From NCBI RefSeq assembly GCF_905475345.1, contig NC_066601.1, positions 1,597,001 to 1,661,000 of the forward strand: a stretch of 64,000 bases of DNA. Direction: 5' to 3'. Origin of the DNA: Vespula vulgaris (taxonomy: Eukaryota; Arthropoda; Insecta; Hymenoptera; Vespidae). The notes under the pieces were generated by a model, which saw only the letters and a list, made by a program, of their open reading frames with translations, searched no databases and had not been told where the DNA came from. The first letter of the stretch is position 1, and each line of letters starts with the position of its first letter. A program made the translations under genes and the position numbers. Shown here piece after piece: positions 49,287 to 59,880 of this stretch.

Positions 49287-51354
49287 GTTCGCTTTTTCTC
49301 TTTTTCTCTCTTTCTTGCTCGTCTTCGAATTGCTCATAATGCCAGAGCCGTTTAACTGATCGTACCGTAGAACTTATTTCCGTAAAGGTCTACCTCCCTG
49401 CCGGCAGAAGCTTAATACGTTCGGCATTACGAAAAATTTCCTACGAGCTAACGTCTATACTTATTTTTATTGGCTCACAACCTTCCATTATTATAAACGA
49501 GCTTAAAGATCGATCGTAAAGTATATACCATTGTATACGTTAGCTAATAGAAATTTTTGTTTCTGTTTTGTTAGACTGCATAAGAGATACTTGTCTATAT
49601 TTTTAAAAATTGTTTCCAATGATATTAGAATAGAATAGAAAATGAGAAAATGTAATGTGAAAAATCAAAAGAGTATTAAACTTTCTTTCTTGTCACTTTT
49701 TTATGGTCATTATAAGTCGTACATATCATATGGAAAATTAATTGAAACGAGAAACAAAGTTGTAAGAAAGTAAAGAAAGAAAATAACGTGAGAGAGACTA
49801 ACGTAATCAACATTTTTTTCTACTCGTTATGTCTAAAAATATAACATTTCTTTTAATTATGATTGCTTACAAAATGAGAGAAAAGAGAGAGAGAGATAGA
49901 GAGAAATGGTTTCAAAAAGTATATCTATCAGATTTTCTTGATCCACGCCATTGAAATTTTACTCCCTTTTTGTCTACGCCATTGCTAGCTTATGAATGCT
50001 AATTTAAATCGTCTTACAACGATCTGTAAGTTTTGATTTCGTGTTCAAAGTATATTAATAACTTATTCTTATTCGCGTAGAATCAAATTTTACGATAAAA
50101 AATAAAAAGAAGAAAAATAAAAATAATAAAAAACTTAAAAAAGTAATCAAACTATTTCGAGGATGTTACAATCCTTGTGCAATCGCTAATTACTTTCTCG
50201 CTTCCGTACTGCCAACGAGTTTCGCTTTAACTTCGCTTATTTAACTTAAAGACTTTTTTAATTCACTTCTCTCTTAACTCGTAATAAAACACCATTTTCT
50301 TGTTTTTCGTAAAAAATCAAGAAGATTTTTTTTTTATCTTGTTAGAGCTAAGAACACGATTGTCTATATTATTTTCTTTAACATCTCTCTCTCTCTTTCT
50401 TTCTATTAACGAATTGTATAAACGATAAAAGCTAAAGAATTTTCTTTCGTTCTCTTTTTCTTCATTCTCTATAAATCGACACATAATTTCACTTTGTTTT
50501 ATCGAATAAAATAGAAACATGACGAGAATAAAATAATATAAAATAGAATAAAATAATATATATATATCTTTTTGTATATTTGATAGTTATACAAATATCT
50601 AAGATCTTATTAATTACAATTTTAACAAAACTATATCTAAACCTTAAACACCAAATATCAAATATCTTATTACAATTATCATCTATATAATTATTTCTTT
50701 TCCTTAAGACAAACACCTTTAGAAATTAAACAATCTTCAAAGACGATCAATGATAAGATTTCATTCGAACAAAACAATAATGAAATTAAAAATCGTAAAT
50801 CGTCGTAAATATCACTGTACCTACTACAACTATACAAAATTCTATATCGATCGAATATTTTCTTCTTACTTCCGGCATCCATGAAATTTCATCTCTCAAG
50901 TTCATTTATATTCTCGATTATATAGAAAAGACCAGAGAGGCCATTTTATGGGAGTTAACACGGCCAGTCTCTTTGATGTACGTCGAAAGTTTTCGGTCCG
51001 TTGAATTTTCACTGGGACAATCGGTAACACATTGGATCTCTGTCCTCGATGCTAAGTGAAATTCTTGAGAAGTTTCGTTTAATTATACGACCCGAAAACG
51101 AACGATTAATCGTGAACGTACAAATACTATTCGCTTGACTTCCTTCTAACCTCCCCCTCCCAGCTTCTTCCCTCTTATCTCCCTGTGACTATCCTACCTA
51201 GCTCTCAGTGATATCTTCTCCCTTTTAACTTTCTTCTCTTTCTTCTCGACTCTTCGATTATCGAAATTTATCTAGATATCGATCGGTCGACGACCTATAA
51301 ATTGGTAGCAGATTCGATTTACTCGGCTTACGAATTACCCGTCAAATGCAATTA

Positions 51355-51609
51355 TTATCGTGGGCTTTTACTTATAATGCCTGGACGCCGCAGATTGGTA
51401 AAGGCTTTATGAGATCGTGTACAACGCTGGACAAGAGTACAAAAGCAGGTCGCGATGACGGTAAACGCCTGTAATAACGATCGCTTCTGAACGCAGATAT
51501 TATCAAAGTTGGAACAGCTGAAGTTTAAGCCGTAATATCGCGATGGATGAGAGAACAGGTAAAGGGTTACCAAAGGGTAATACACTTGATAAATGACCAT
51601 TATTTTCAT
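51355..51609 (-). CDS. Small Cys-containing ORF of unknown function (84 codons), doubtful
   Basis: Minus frame from an ATG at 51607-51609 to a stop near 51355. It is complex and microsatellite-free, with a hydrophobic N-terminal third (MVIYQVYYPLVTLYLFS) and five cysteines over residues about 28-63 (including FSCSNFDNIC and ATCFCTLVQRC). A secreted Cys-rich peptide is conceivable, but I recognise no family. Two other complex minus ORFs lie upstream on the same strand within 1.6 kb. Confidence 0.15.
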   Translation of the reverse strand: MKIMVIYQVYYPLVTLYLFSHPSRYYGLNFSCSNFDNICVQKRSLLQAFTVIATCFCTLVQRCTRSHKAFTNLRRPGIISKSPR

Positions 51610-51800
51610 GAGAAGATCTATTAATGAAATCTTGTTTGTTATATAGCATATATAAGTATATATGTACACACACACACATATATATATATATAATATTATA
51701 TAATTATAGAATTATATGTAGTATAAGAATAAATTACTTATATTTCTTTCTCATAACTTATATTGTCTTTTTCAAAACTAATAATCTACTTTCCTCTATT

Positions 51801-51803
<3 letters not shown>

Positions 51804-51841
<38 letters not shown>
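51804..51841. repeat. (CT)n microsatellite
   Basis: About 19 pure CT units in AT-rich DNA. Confidence 0.97.
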
Positions 51842-51845
<4 letters not shown>

Positions 51846-52051
51846 TTTAAACTAAACAAAGAAGAACGATTTTTTGAACGATTATTTTTGTTTAAAGTCA
51901 CATATTAATAATAATAGAGTTTGATGATCGAATAAAATGGTTGAATCTCAGAGGGATCAAGTTTCAACAAACTTGATTCGCATATATAAGCATATGTAAC
52001 ATGAAAATGCGTTCCGAGTTCGCTGAACCTGACAGAATCCTTCTACACGAG

Positions 52052-52312
52052 CTAGCTCTGGCATAGAGGTAGAGCACGGAACAATGCCAGGACTCGGTAG
52101 GACTCGGTAGAACTCGACAAGAGTTCTCTGCTGTTTCTATTGCACTGGACTGTCATTCGTGACGTTGAACCAACGCCATCCTCCGAAATATTTTTCGACC
52201 CAGTTGTTTTCTCCCCGACCCAGAGATTTTTCATTGGGGTCATGTAGTAAAACACGATACGATTATACTCGCTTTTTATTTTATTATTTTTTTGTTCTTC
52301 ATCTTTTTTCAT
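52052..52312 (-). CDS. Small hydrophilic ORF of unknown function (86 codons), doubtful
   Basis: ATG-started minus frame. It opens with a charged segment (MKKDEEQKNNKIKSEYNR) from A-rich DNA; the rest is Ser/Thr-rich and complex (segments VGEKTTGSKNISEDGVGS and NRNSRELLSSSTESYRV). I recognise no family. It overlaps a decamer direct repeat at 52088-52117 near its C-terminal codons. Chance is a real alternative. Confidence 0.14.
   Translation of the reverse strand: MKKDEEQKNNKIKSEYNRIVFYYMTPMKNLWVGEKTTGSKNISEDGVGSTSRMTVQCNRNSRELLSSSTESYRVLALFRALPLCQS
52088..52117. repeat. Triple decamer repeat GGACTCGGTA
   Basis: GGACTCGGTA occurs twice in tandem, followed by a variant GAACTCGACA. A short local duplication in complex DNA. 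Confidence 0.85.
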
Positions 52313-52319
52313 TTTTTAT

Positions 52320-52890
52320 TTGTTTATTACATTTTTCTTTTTCGTTTTATATTTTGTAACCATCCCGGAAAATTCTTTTTTCTTCTCTCTTTATCCTTTT
52401 TACTTTTGTTTTCCCTTTATCTTTTTTTTTCATGATTTTTTCTCTACCCAGCAAATCGTACAATTTACGCATGGCTTATACTACTTTTGATATGGTAATA
52501 TCAATACCTTTTTTTATGTTTGACTTGATATTTAAAGTTCGCTGTATTTATCATTTGTATTGACGTAAGAGAAAGAAAAAGAGAAAGAGAGAAAAAATAA
52601 AATAGAAAATATCTGTCAACTTATATATTATAATTATCATTATATTATACTATTATTATTTTAGTCTTTTTTTGTTTTAATTGATAACCGAATTACTTTA
52701 ATTGATAGTAAGAAGAGAAAAAGAGATATCTTCATTCCTTCTCTTTTTCTTTCACTTTCCACACAATATGTGAAAAACAGAAAATTACCGTTTAGAATAC
52801 CAACATAATAATTTAAAAGTTGGCGCATTTTATAAGAATCTAACGAGGCGAAAAGTTGGGAAGGGATGGAGTATGGATGATGTTGTCGAG
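52320..52890. other. T-rich spacer without a gene
   Basis: Mostly T-rich and AT-rich low complexity, with short GA runs near 52565-52600 and no reading frame of note. Confidence 0.6.
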
Positions 52891-52896
52891 AAGAAA

Positions 52897-53199
52897 TTAC
52901 TTAGCTGCATTAAAATCGTTCCCTGGAGGGATGATAGATAGGGAAGTAGGAAGGATCAGTTTTTTCCCTTTCTTCTGCTTTTTTCTTTTTGCGAAGTCCT
53001 TTACCGAGGACAATACATATAAAAAGGGATGCTGACGACGAGGAAGATAGTATATGAACGTACTATATAACGAACTTTCGTGAGGAATTTTTGCTCGATC
53101 CGCGAGCATACGTTCCACGCGTGTAAGAAGAAGACCCAGTGTATACGAGAAGAGAGTATAACCTGTTGCGCTAGAGAATGGAAGGACGAAAAGGGCCAT
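52897..53199 (-). CDS. Small ORF with hydrophobic N-terminus, unknown function (100 codons)
   Basis: The longest ATG-started frame in the window without a microsatellite: 100 codons on the minus strand. Residues 1-26 (MALFVLPFSSATGYTLFSYT...) are hydrophobic and could be a signal peptide or membrane anchor. A tyrosine-rich middle and a Lys-rich segment near residues 70-79 (FAKRKKQKKGKK) follow. The AATGG start context is acceptable. I recognise no domain. No promoter or poly(A) signal is evident, and the poly-basic stretch comes from a T/C-rich low-complexity patch. It might be a young small-protein gene or chance. Confidence 0.18.
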   Translation of the reverse strand: MALFVLPFSSATGYTLFSYTLGLLLTRVERMLADRAKIPHESSLYSTFIYYLPRRQHPFLYVLSSVKDFAKRKKQKKGKKLILPTSLSIIPPGNDFNAAK

Positions 53200-53229
53200 T
53201 AGAACGTCTCCTCCTCGTATCGTACAGGA

Positions 53230-54050
53230 AATTGCTTTGTTACCGTAATTTTACTTTGGGAATTGGTATCTCACTCACTCATTCTCTCTCTCTCTTTCTC
53301 TTTCATACACAAACGCACACGTACACGCACGTATACTCGTAGATTCAGTGTTTAGCAAGCAACGATTTGGAGGGCACGCGAATCGTCGTCAAATTATGAT
53401 TTAAAGCCCTATAGTAACGATGAGAATCGAGAAAACGCGACTAGAATGTTCTTATAAGAAACGAGGTAGGTATAACACGTTCGTGATAACTCTTACGGGA
53501 TTGTTCGAATAGTAGACATAAAGTTCTTCCATCCTCTTCTACTAATACAAATAAAATCGTTAAACGCCTACCGATCGAGTTAGTTTCTTCAATCGGCGTT
53601 ACGTGAGATGCCGCAATTCGGCAGCGTTTAAGTCTATCACGCGAGTTCGTGTCGAAAATTTATTTATCTTTCGCGAGCGAGAACATTACTAGAAATTAAA
53701 GAGAAGAAATAGAAGAAGAAGAAGAAGAAGAAGAAGAAGAAAAAGAAGACACATATATAGCGTCTCTCTTTCTCTCTCTCTCTATGTGTGTGTCACGTGT
53801 TTCTCTTATTTCTGTTGATGCCGCGTCATGAATCCTTAAACAACCAACTAACGAGTGATTTACTAAACATTAAACGAAATTCGTCGTTAACCTCGAGAAA
53901 ACAGTATAAAGAAGTACAACATGCGTTTCTCTAAAATACTTAGGTGTACGTGTCTAGTAACATTTACCAAGAGTAAATTCCAAGAATCCTACGAGGACAT
54001 TTGCCAAGTTAGCGAAAACAACTAAGAACAGATCCCAGTCTACGTTGTAC
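53230..54050. other. Complex spacer with GAA array, no gene called
   Basis: Mixed-composition DNA with moderate CpG, a CT/CA microsatellite patch (53285-53330) and a GAA array (53709-53740). No frame longer than about 40 codons with good signals. Confidence 0.5.
53709..53740. repeat. (GAA)n trinucleotide microsatellite
   Basis: About ten AGA/GAA units followed by an A-rich variant. Confidence 0.95.
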
Positions 54051-54053
54051 TAG

Positions 54054-54325
54054 GATCTTCGGAAAGATTTATCTTCTACATATCTTTCGAAAGACGTTTC
54101 TGTTAGTGAATACAATCGGGTTTCCGTTTTCGAAAGTAAAATCTCACTTGTTGACTTCTCCCATTCGAAATACTACGGGGAACTCTTAGCTCTTGCATTC
54201 GAATGTCTGCCCGAACAACCAAGAGAGACTCTGGCAGGTGCGGTTTTGATTCTTGATGCAAGCGTGTGGTCCATCCTGGATTAGACGTTTAAGCTTAAAT
54301 ATGTGGTAGTGGTAGTGGTAGTACC

Positions 54326-54367
<42 letters not shown>

Positions 54368-54605
54368 GAGAATAGAGGTCACGACAAAGTTTATTTATAA
54401 AGGCTGAACTTTGGAACAACAGTGAAGGTACCAGTAGTAGCAGCAGTAGCAGCAGTGGCAGCAGCAGCAGCATCACCACCACCACCATCACCACCACCAA
54501 CACTACCAGACCAGCCACGCTAAGCTCTTTGCTCGGCTAAACTTTCCAGACTTCTGCATTGCCATCGATTGTGGACCTGCGCCAAGATCTCCTTATCCTA
54601 CATAA
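54054..54605 (+). CDS. Possible two-exon gene end, speculative
   Basis: Exon a would be 54054-54237: an open frame (from an AG at 54052-54053) containing YYGELLALAFECLPEQPRE and ending at a good donor, CTGGCAG then GTGCGG. Exon b would be 54550-54605: an acceptor with branch-like GGCTAAAC and ACTTTCCAG, then 18 codons (FCIAIDCGPAPRSPYPT) and TAA. The implied 312-bp intron contains a GA array and (AGC)n/(ACC)n. The phase matches (one base before, two after). Against it: the minus strand is also open at 54186-54290, the 5' acceptor is weak and I recognise no protein. Confidence 0.13.
54332..54370. repeat. (GA)n microsatellite
   Basis: About 13 GA units followed by GAAAGAGA variants, inside the possible intron. 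Confidence 0.95.
54433..54507. repeat. (AGC/AGT)n followed by (ACC)n
   Basis: About 40 bp of AGC/AGT triplets run directly into about 35 bp of ACC/ATC triplets. In any coding frame these would be homopeptide tracts; no supported frame uses them. Confidence 0.93.
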
Positions 54606-54642
54606 TATTTTACGAGCGTGTTCTCCTTGTTTTGCGCCTGTG

Positions 54643-54727
54643 CCGACCGACCAACCAACGAACCGACCGATCGACCGACCGACCCATCGACCGATCGACC
54701 GACCGACCAATCGACCGATCGACCGAA
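54643..54727. repeat. (GACC/GATC)n tetranucleotide repeat
   Basis: About 85 bp of GACC, GATC and AACC units. It creates a Pro-Thr-Asp-Arg frame on the plus strand, which is an artefact of the repeat. Confidence 0.95.
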
Positions 54728-56097
54728 CTACTGATTCGATGGTGAAACAAAATTTCTCTATTTTCTCATTCTCTCTATCTTCCTCTCACTTTTTTTTTAA
54801 TCTTTCTCCATCCTCTCTCTCTCTCTCTCTCTCTCGTTTTCTCTTTATTCACCGTCTATTCTTTCTTTCTTTCTATTCTTTTTTTATCTGTCTCTCTCTC
54901 TCTCTCTCTTTCTCTCTTTCTCTCTCTTTATTCGCCACCTATTTCCTTCTTTCTGTCTTTCTATTCTTTTTTTATCTATCTCTTTCTCTTTTTATCCTCT
55001 TTCTCTCTCTTTCTCTCTTTTTATCTATCTATCTATCTCTTTGTCTCTTTGTCTTCCTCTTTATTCTCTCTCATTTGTTCTCTCTCTTTCCTTTTTCGCT
55101 TTTTCTCACTTTTCTATCTCACTTTTCTCTCTGTCTATACGTGCAAAAAGGATAGCTAAGCAAACAAGGTAACCGATAAACGTAGCATTATTATTTCCTT
55201 TTGTATGTGTGCTAAAGCAGTATCTGAGTGATCGAACGATCGACTCGAATATACGAGAACGATCCAACAAAGACGGGGTTCTTTACGTTTTTCTTCGAGG
55301 TATTGGGTGAAGCAGAAAATTGAACGACCGTGCTTGCTTTCCGTTTCGTTCGAATTATTACAGGAGGTTAGCTATGCTTTTCTCTTTCTATTCGTAGATA
55401 CCTAGAGAAGATCTAAAACAAAGTATTTTTCACAAAGAGTAAGATGTTTACAAGAAAGTATTCTTCCTTTCTTTTTAGTTTTCTTTTTATTCTTATTATC
55501 ACAGAATAATAGGATTATTTTTCGATATTACAAGGTAGTTCGACCCACACTTTTCTTCAGTTCTTATTTATTAAATAAAATAGAAAATTTTAATATTAAC
55601 TGGCAAATGAAAAACGTATTTATCAATTACACGTTTCGTAGAATTATTTTTAAATGAAAATCCATGAAACAATAGTACAACTAAAATTCTGAAACATATT
55701 CGATCTGTATTCCCTTACGTGATATTATCTATTCTAATTTCCTTTGTAATTTAAATACACATTTTATACAATATCTACAAAAAATTTGTTTTTCATAAGT
55801 ACATAAACGTGTCGTCTGAAACAGTAAAACGATATTTCTCAAAAAAGTATTTCCCGTATATCTTATCCATACGCTTGAAGATTCACATTCATGCGTTTCC
55901 ATTAAAATTCCTTATCATGTAAATGTCTTGGAAATCTGTCACTTTAACAGAGGAGACACGTTGACGGGAGTAAAATAAATTTTATCGTCTTTCACTAGTT
56001 CTCTTGTTTTGGGGTAACAACGTCAACGGATTTTCTTTTGTAAACGCTCGTAAACATTTAAATCTATATCTATACTTTTAGCTAGCTTCGAGAACGT

Positions 56098-56172
<75 letters not shown>

Positions 56173-56187
56173 AAGAAAGAGAAAGGA
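56098..56187. repeat. (GA)n microsatellite with AAAG interruptions
   Basis: About 52 bp of pure GA units followed by interrupted units. Confidence 0.97.
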
Positions 56188-56509
56188 TTCAATCTTCTTC
56201 CTTAACATTTGAATCAGGTTTTCACTCGTTCCTTTATCCCTTCGAAATTCGTTGCCTTCTCAAGGACTAATCGTTATCTCGAACCAACTTCGAAGGTTTA
56301 ACCGTACCGCCAAAATAGCTCTTAAGAAGCTACTAAGAGCCTTAAGAACCACGAAGGAATAAAGATCTCTAGCACGTGGATGCAGGACGAATTCTAAAAG
56401 TTCTTAGCGTATTCTCTATCGTGTGAATCGTTTCATTTTGGATGTTCACTCAACGAGATATCTACCCCTTTCATCTTTTCCGGCTCTTTCTTATTCTGCC
56501 TCTTTTCTT

Positions 56510-56518
<9 letters not shown>

Positions 56519-56551
<33 letters not shown>
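56519..56551. repeat. (TA)n microsatellite
   Basis: About 16 TA units followed by GTATATGTATATA variants. Confidence 0.96.
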
Positions 56552-56557
<6 letters not shown>

Positions 56558-57149
56558 GTATATATATATGTATGTATAAATACATCGAATACTATTAATT
56601 TAATTATAGGATCAAAATTTAACTCGATCGATTAACATCCCTCAAACGCTTTCATTCTATTTCTTTTGTTGTTTCTTTCTTTTCTTCGTTTTTTTCCTTT
56701 TTCTTTATTTTCCTTATTTATTTTCTTTTAAATTCGTAGGACAAAAAAATGATATCTCCTTGAATAAATATTCACATCAGAAATTTTTCTCATAAAAAAT
56801 TAAATTCATTTAACAGGTATATTAGATAATAGATTAAGCATGAAATTACATTAAACGTTAATATATTGTAATTTCTTCGTTAATCAAGTTTACTTAAGTA
56901 TCAATCTTTAATGAATATCGTAGATGAAATTTAATACATATGCAAATATTATTTCTAATATCTAAGAAAATAATATCTTTTCTACTTTATATCTAATATC
57001 GTATGATATTAATATTTGAAAAAATTTTATTAAAAAGACGATACTATTGGAGTGTAATTTGATTAATGTGGAATTATTATTAAGGTAAATTTCTTAGAAT
57101 ATAGCATTTAAGAATTAATTAAATAATCTTACTTAGAACGAAAATTTCA

Positions 57150-58980
57150 ACGATACTCGCGAGATAAGCATTTGTCATTGACATACGGAACAATGTCAGC
57201 GAGTGAGATTAGATGGATTCACTGGCCGACGATGACGAATAGCCGAATACGACGATGATCGACGAACGATGGATCACGTCTCTGTTACGAAATCAAATTT
57301 TGTATCTAGCATCCTATGTACAAAAATGGAACGATAAAGTAAGAAAATTTTGCATGAACTTTTAGAACATCGTCTGTTCTAAAAACAAAGAAAAAGAAAA
57401 AAAGAAAGAATTCACAGTTTGTATTCTTTATTTTTTGTCAGAAGAAGTATATGTTCAAATATTTCATAAAACACCATAATTGATAATTAACATAATTAAA
57501 ATATCGTATGACGATAATAAGTTATCATTTAATTTACTATACATTAATATTAATTGATCATAGTATACGTAATGAACAATTTGAATTATTTATAGCTCTT
57601 CATTATTTTATGAAACACCTTCTATAATTAGCATATTGATAATTACTACGTAATACTATAAGTTACGATTGAATTTAATAAATTACCGTTTAAATAATTA
57701 CAATAAATTATGTCAGATTTATCTATATATTCATACATTGATTTTAGAATAAATTTTCAACGAACAATTTCAGTTGATATTGATATATTTAAATTAACTC
57801 GACATTTGATCGAAGCTTGAATATTTTTCGGTCTTTGTCATCATAATTTAAGGTGAATGACGGGATGAAAGGATATTGACTTGAATGAGAGACGAAACCA
57901 AATGAAAATTGCTGAAACATCATCGAACGTTACTAGTCATGTTCGTAGATAGGTGAACCGTTTAAATGCAAATCTCGGTCGTGAATCGCGAATAGACGAC
58001 GATCGTGTCAATGTCTCTGATAGCTCAACCACATACGCTCGTCGATCCTTATCAGAGTAACGACGAATCAATCCGACCTACATAGCACTACGAACGTTCC
58101 ACGAAGACCCACCACAAAATTCTAAGATGTTCTATCTCTATCAGAAACGTCTGCTTTCGTGATAGATACGAAACCTAACGATTTTTATATATAATAGAAA
58201 GGAATATTTAAATATTATCTTTATTTTATATACTATTATTGTATAATATTTTTATTAAAATTAATCTTTCAATTATATTATATACGATCATAATTCTCTA
58301 TTATAAAAATGTTTATTTCTTATTCTTGTATTAGATGGATAATTCTTTTTTTATTAACTATACCTTTTTCATTTATCATATCAATTCTTATATAGTATAC
58401 GCAGGAACGAAAAAAATACTTAACGAAAAGATTGACATTTTTTTATTTGTATATTATTTCATTGTAAAATATATATATATATATCTGCGAATAAGATATG
58501 AATTCAATGTTAATGTATAAATTTGTTAAACGAATTACGTACAATGAGCAGCAAAAAGTAAACACGTTATTACTTTTTTATAAATTAAAATTCTCTATAA
58601 AAAATGTATGTATATACGTGCATAGATTTATAGAAAAGTATGAATAGATGAATATTTTTTGAACATCCACTATATACGTACTTATATTTATCTATATCAT
58701 ATCTAAAAAAATATAGCTGACCGATTAAACGATGGTATATGACCCATCATATAAATCGAACGACAACGAAATTCGCCAGTAAATCGATTAACACTCGCCT
58801 AATTGTTCTTATTTAATTAATCAACGTCATACAATAAAAAAAAAACAGAAAAAAAACAAAAGAAAAGAAAAAAAAATAACGTCGACTCCGAATGTTCTTT
58901 TTTTTGTTCGTTTTAAGTCAATAATAAATAATAATACTGTCATATTTCGTTGAATAATTGTAAGTGCGTTTATTAAAAAA
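57150..58980. other. AT-rich spacer with two complex islands
   Basis: Islands at 57160-57300 and 57890-58140 are CpG-containing and balanced, with GACGA/CGACG-rich words; the second holds an octamer-like ATGCAAAT at about 57966. Neither has a long frame; the first has only a 21-codon ATG frame. The rest is AT-rich. Confidence 0.5.
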
Positions 58981-59055
58981 TCAAGTGAAACTATTATTCA
59001 CTGCAGTGAACAAATTGGTCCGTACGATCGACGATCCGTAGCAAATCACCGATAA

Positions 59056-59288
59056 ATGGTGATACACGTACAGTCAGTGACCCAACCAGGTATCCACCTT
59101 CTCTCTCCCTTCCTCTCTCTTTATTTCCTTTTTTTAACTTTTTTCTATCCGTTACCAACGTCGATATCGCCCGTATCCTGTCCAGTGTTTACCGAAATCG
59201 ATACAGGGAAAATTCAACATCGTACATATATCGTGAGCTTTCGTTCGAAATCCGTTTGGCGTATCACAAAATCGGTCTTGTTAGAAAA

Positions 59289-59331
<43 letters not shown>

Positions 59332-59484
59332 TATATGTACAATATATCTTTAGAGGGGATGGATAGAACGAGCAATAGGAAGACAAAAGTTGAGCACGTA
59401 CCTACCTTTGCATCTTGGATTGGGCACGTCGTAAACGAGAAGTTAGGATTTACATTGTCAGAGGAAAACACAAATTCGTTCTAA
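59056..59484 (+). CDS. Long ORF crossing an AT microsatellite, unknown function (142 codons)
   Basis: An ATG-started frame of 142 codons. Residues 1-75 and 97-142 are mostly complex (segments FTEIDTGKIQHRTYIVSFRS and VEHVPTFASWIGHVVNEKLG), joined by a Tyr-Ile run from an AT array. A possible 96-bp intron (CCAACCAG/GTATCC to CCTGTCCAG/TG, 59090-59185) would keep the frame. I recognise no domain. The microsatellite removes stops from the middle, so the length is partly artificial; a minus frame is open over part of it. Confidence 0.15.
59290..59328. repeat. (AT)n microsatellite
   Basis: About 19 AT units inside the 142-codon frame. Confidence 0.96.
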
Positions 59485-59499
59485 CTCTTTGTCGTCTGT

Positions 59500-59666
59500 G
59501 ATGATCGTTGTCGTTGGTGGTAGTGAACGTTTTTGAGTGTGGTAGTAATACTGAGCAAAAAGCATCCGAAGCCGTACCGGTAACAACGATAAATCTACTT
59601 CGGCCCGAATTCGGGCTGAACTCGATCGGCGACAGCCGGGGAATACATACAGAGAGCAAGAGAGCA

Positions 59667-59710
<44 letters not shown>

Positions 59711-59880
59711 TGAGAGAAGAGTGAAATGTCTGGTGTCGAGGCAAGCGTTAACGGTTCGGTTGTTCGACCACGATAAATCAACAACTGTCGGCAATGGGTC
59801 CACGGCAAACAGTAACTCGCAATTTCACCGGCAACGATGGATATTAAAGATGGCGAAAATTAAGAACGACGAATGAACTT
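59500..59880. other. Complex CpG-containing segment with GA array, open on both strands
   Basis: A plus frame (59508-59876, no ATG near its start) and two minus frames are open here, extended by a GA array at 59665-59707. The segment is GC-rich for the window. Simultaneous openness of several frames argues for composition rather than coding. Confidence 0.3.

Larger units (their letters stand above)
48400..51350. other. Spacer with GA tract, CCA run and CTTT minisatellite
   Basis: Contains GA-rich low complexity (48440-48575), a pyrimidine-rich segment with a CCA run (49130-49150), a perfect 14-bp minisatellite (49221-49286), a complex island (49340-49530) and AT-rich DNA. No recognised gene. 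Confidence 0.55.
54770..57150. other. CT-rich then AT-rich spacer, no gene
   Basis: Long pyrimidine-rich low complexity (54770-55135), a short complex part (55160-55370), a GA array (56098-56187), a TA array (56519-56551) and AT-rich DNA. The 198-codon plus frame starting at 54559 is nearly all repeat. Confidence 0.6.

Noticed and set aside
52057..52079. TGGCATAGAGGTAGAGC word resembling a tRNA A box
   Set aside because: No B box or cloverleaf arms follow at the right distance.
54559..55155. 198-codon plus frame with Pro-Thr-Asp-Arg repeats
   Set aside because: Created by the GACC/GATC array and a long CT tract; only the first 30 codons are complex and they lack an ATG.
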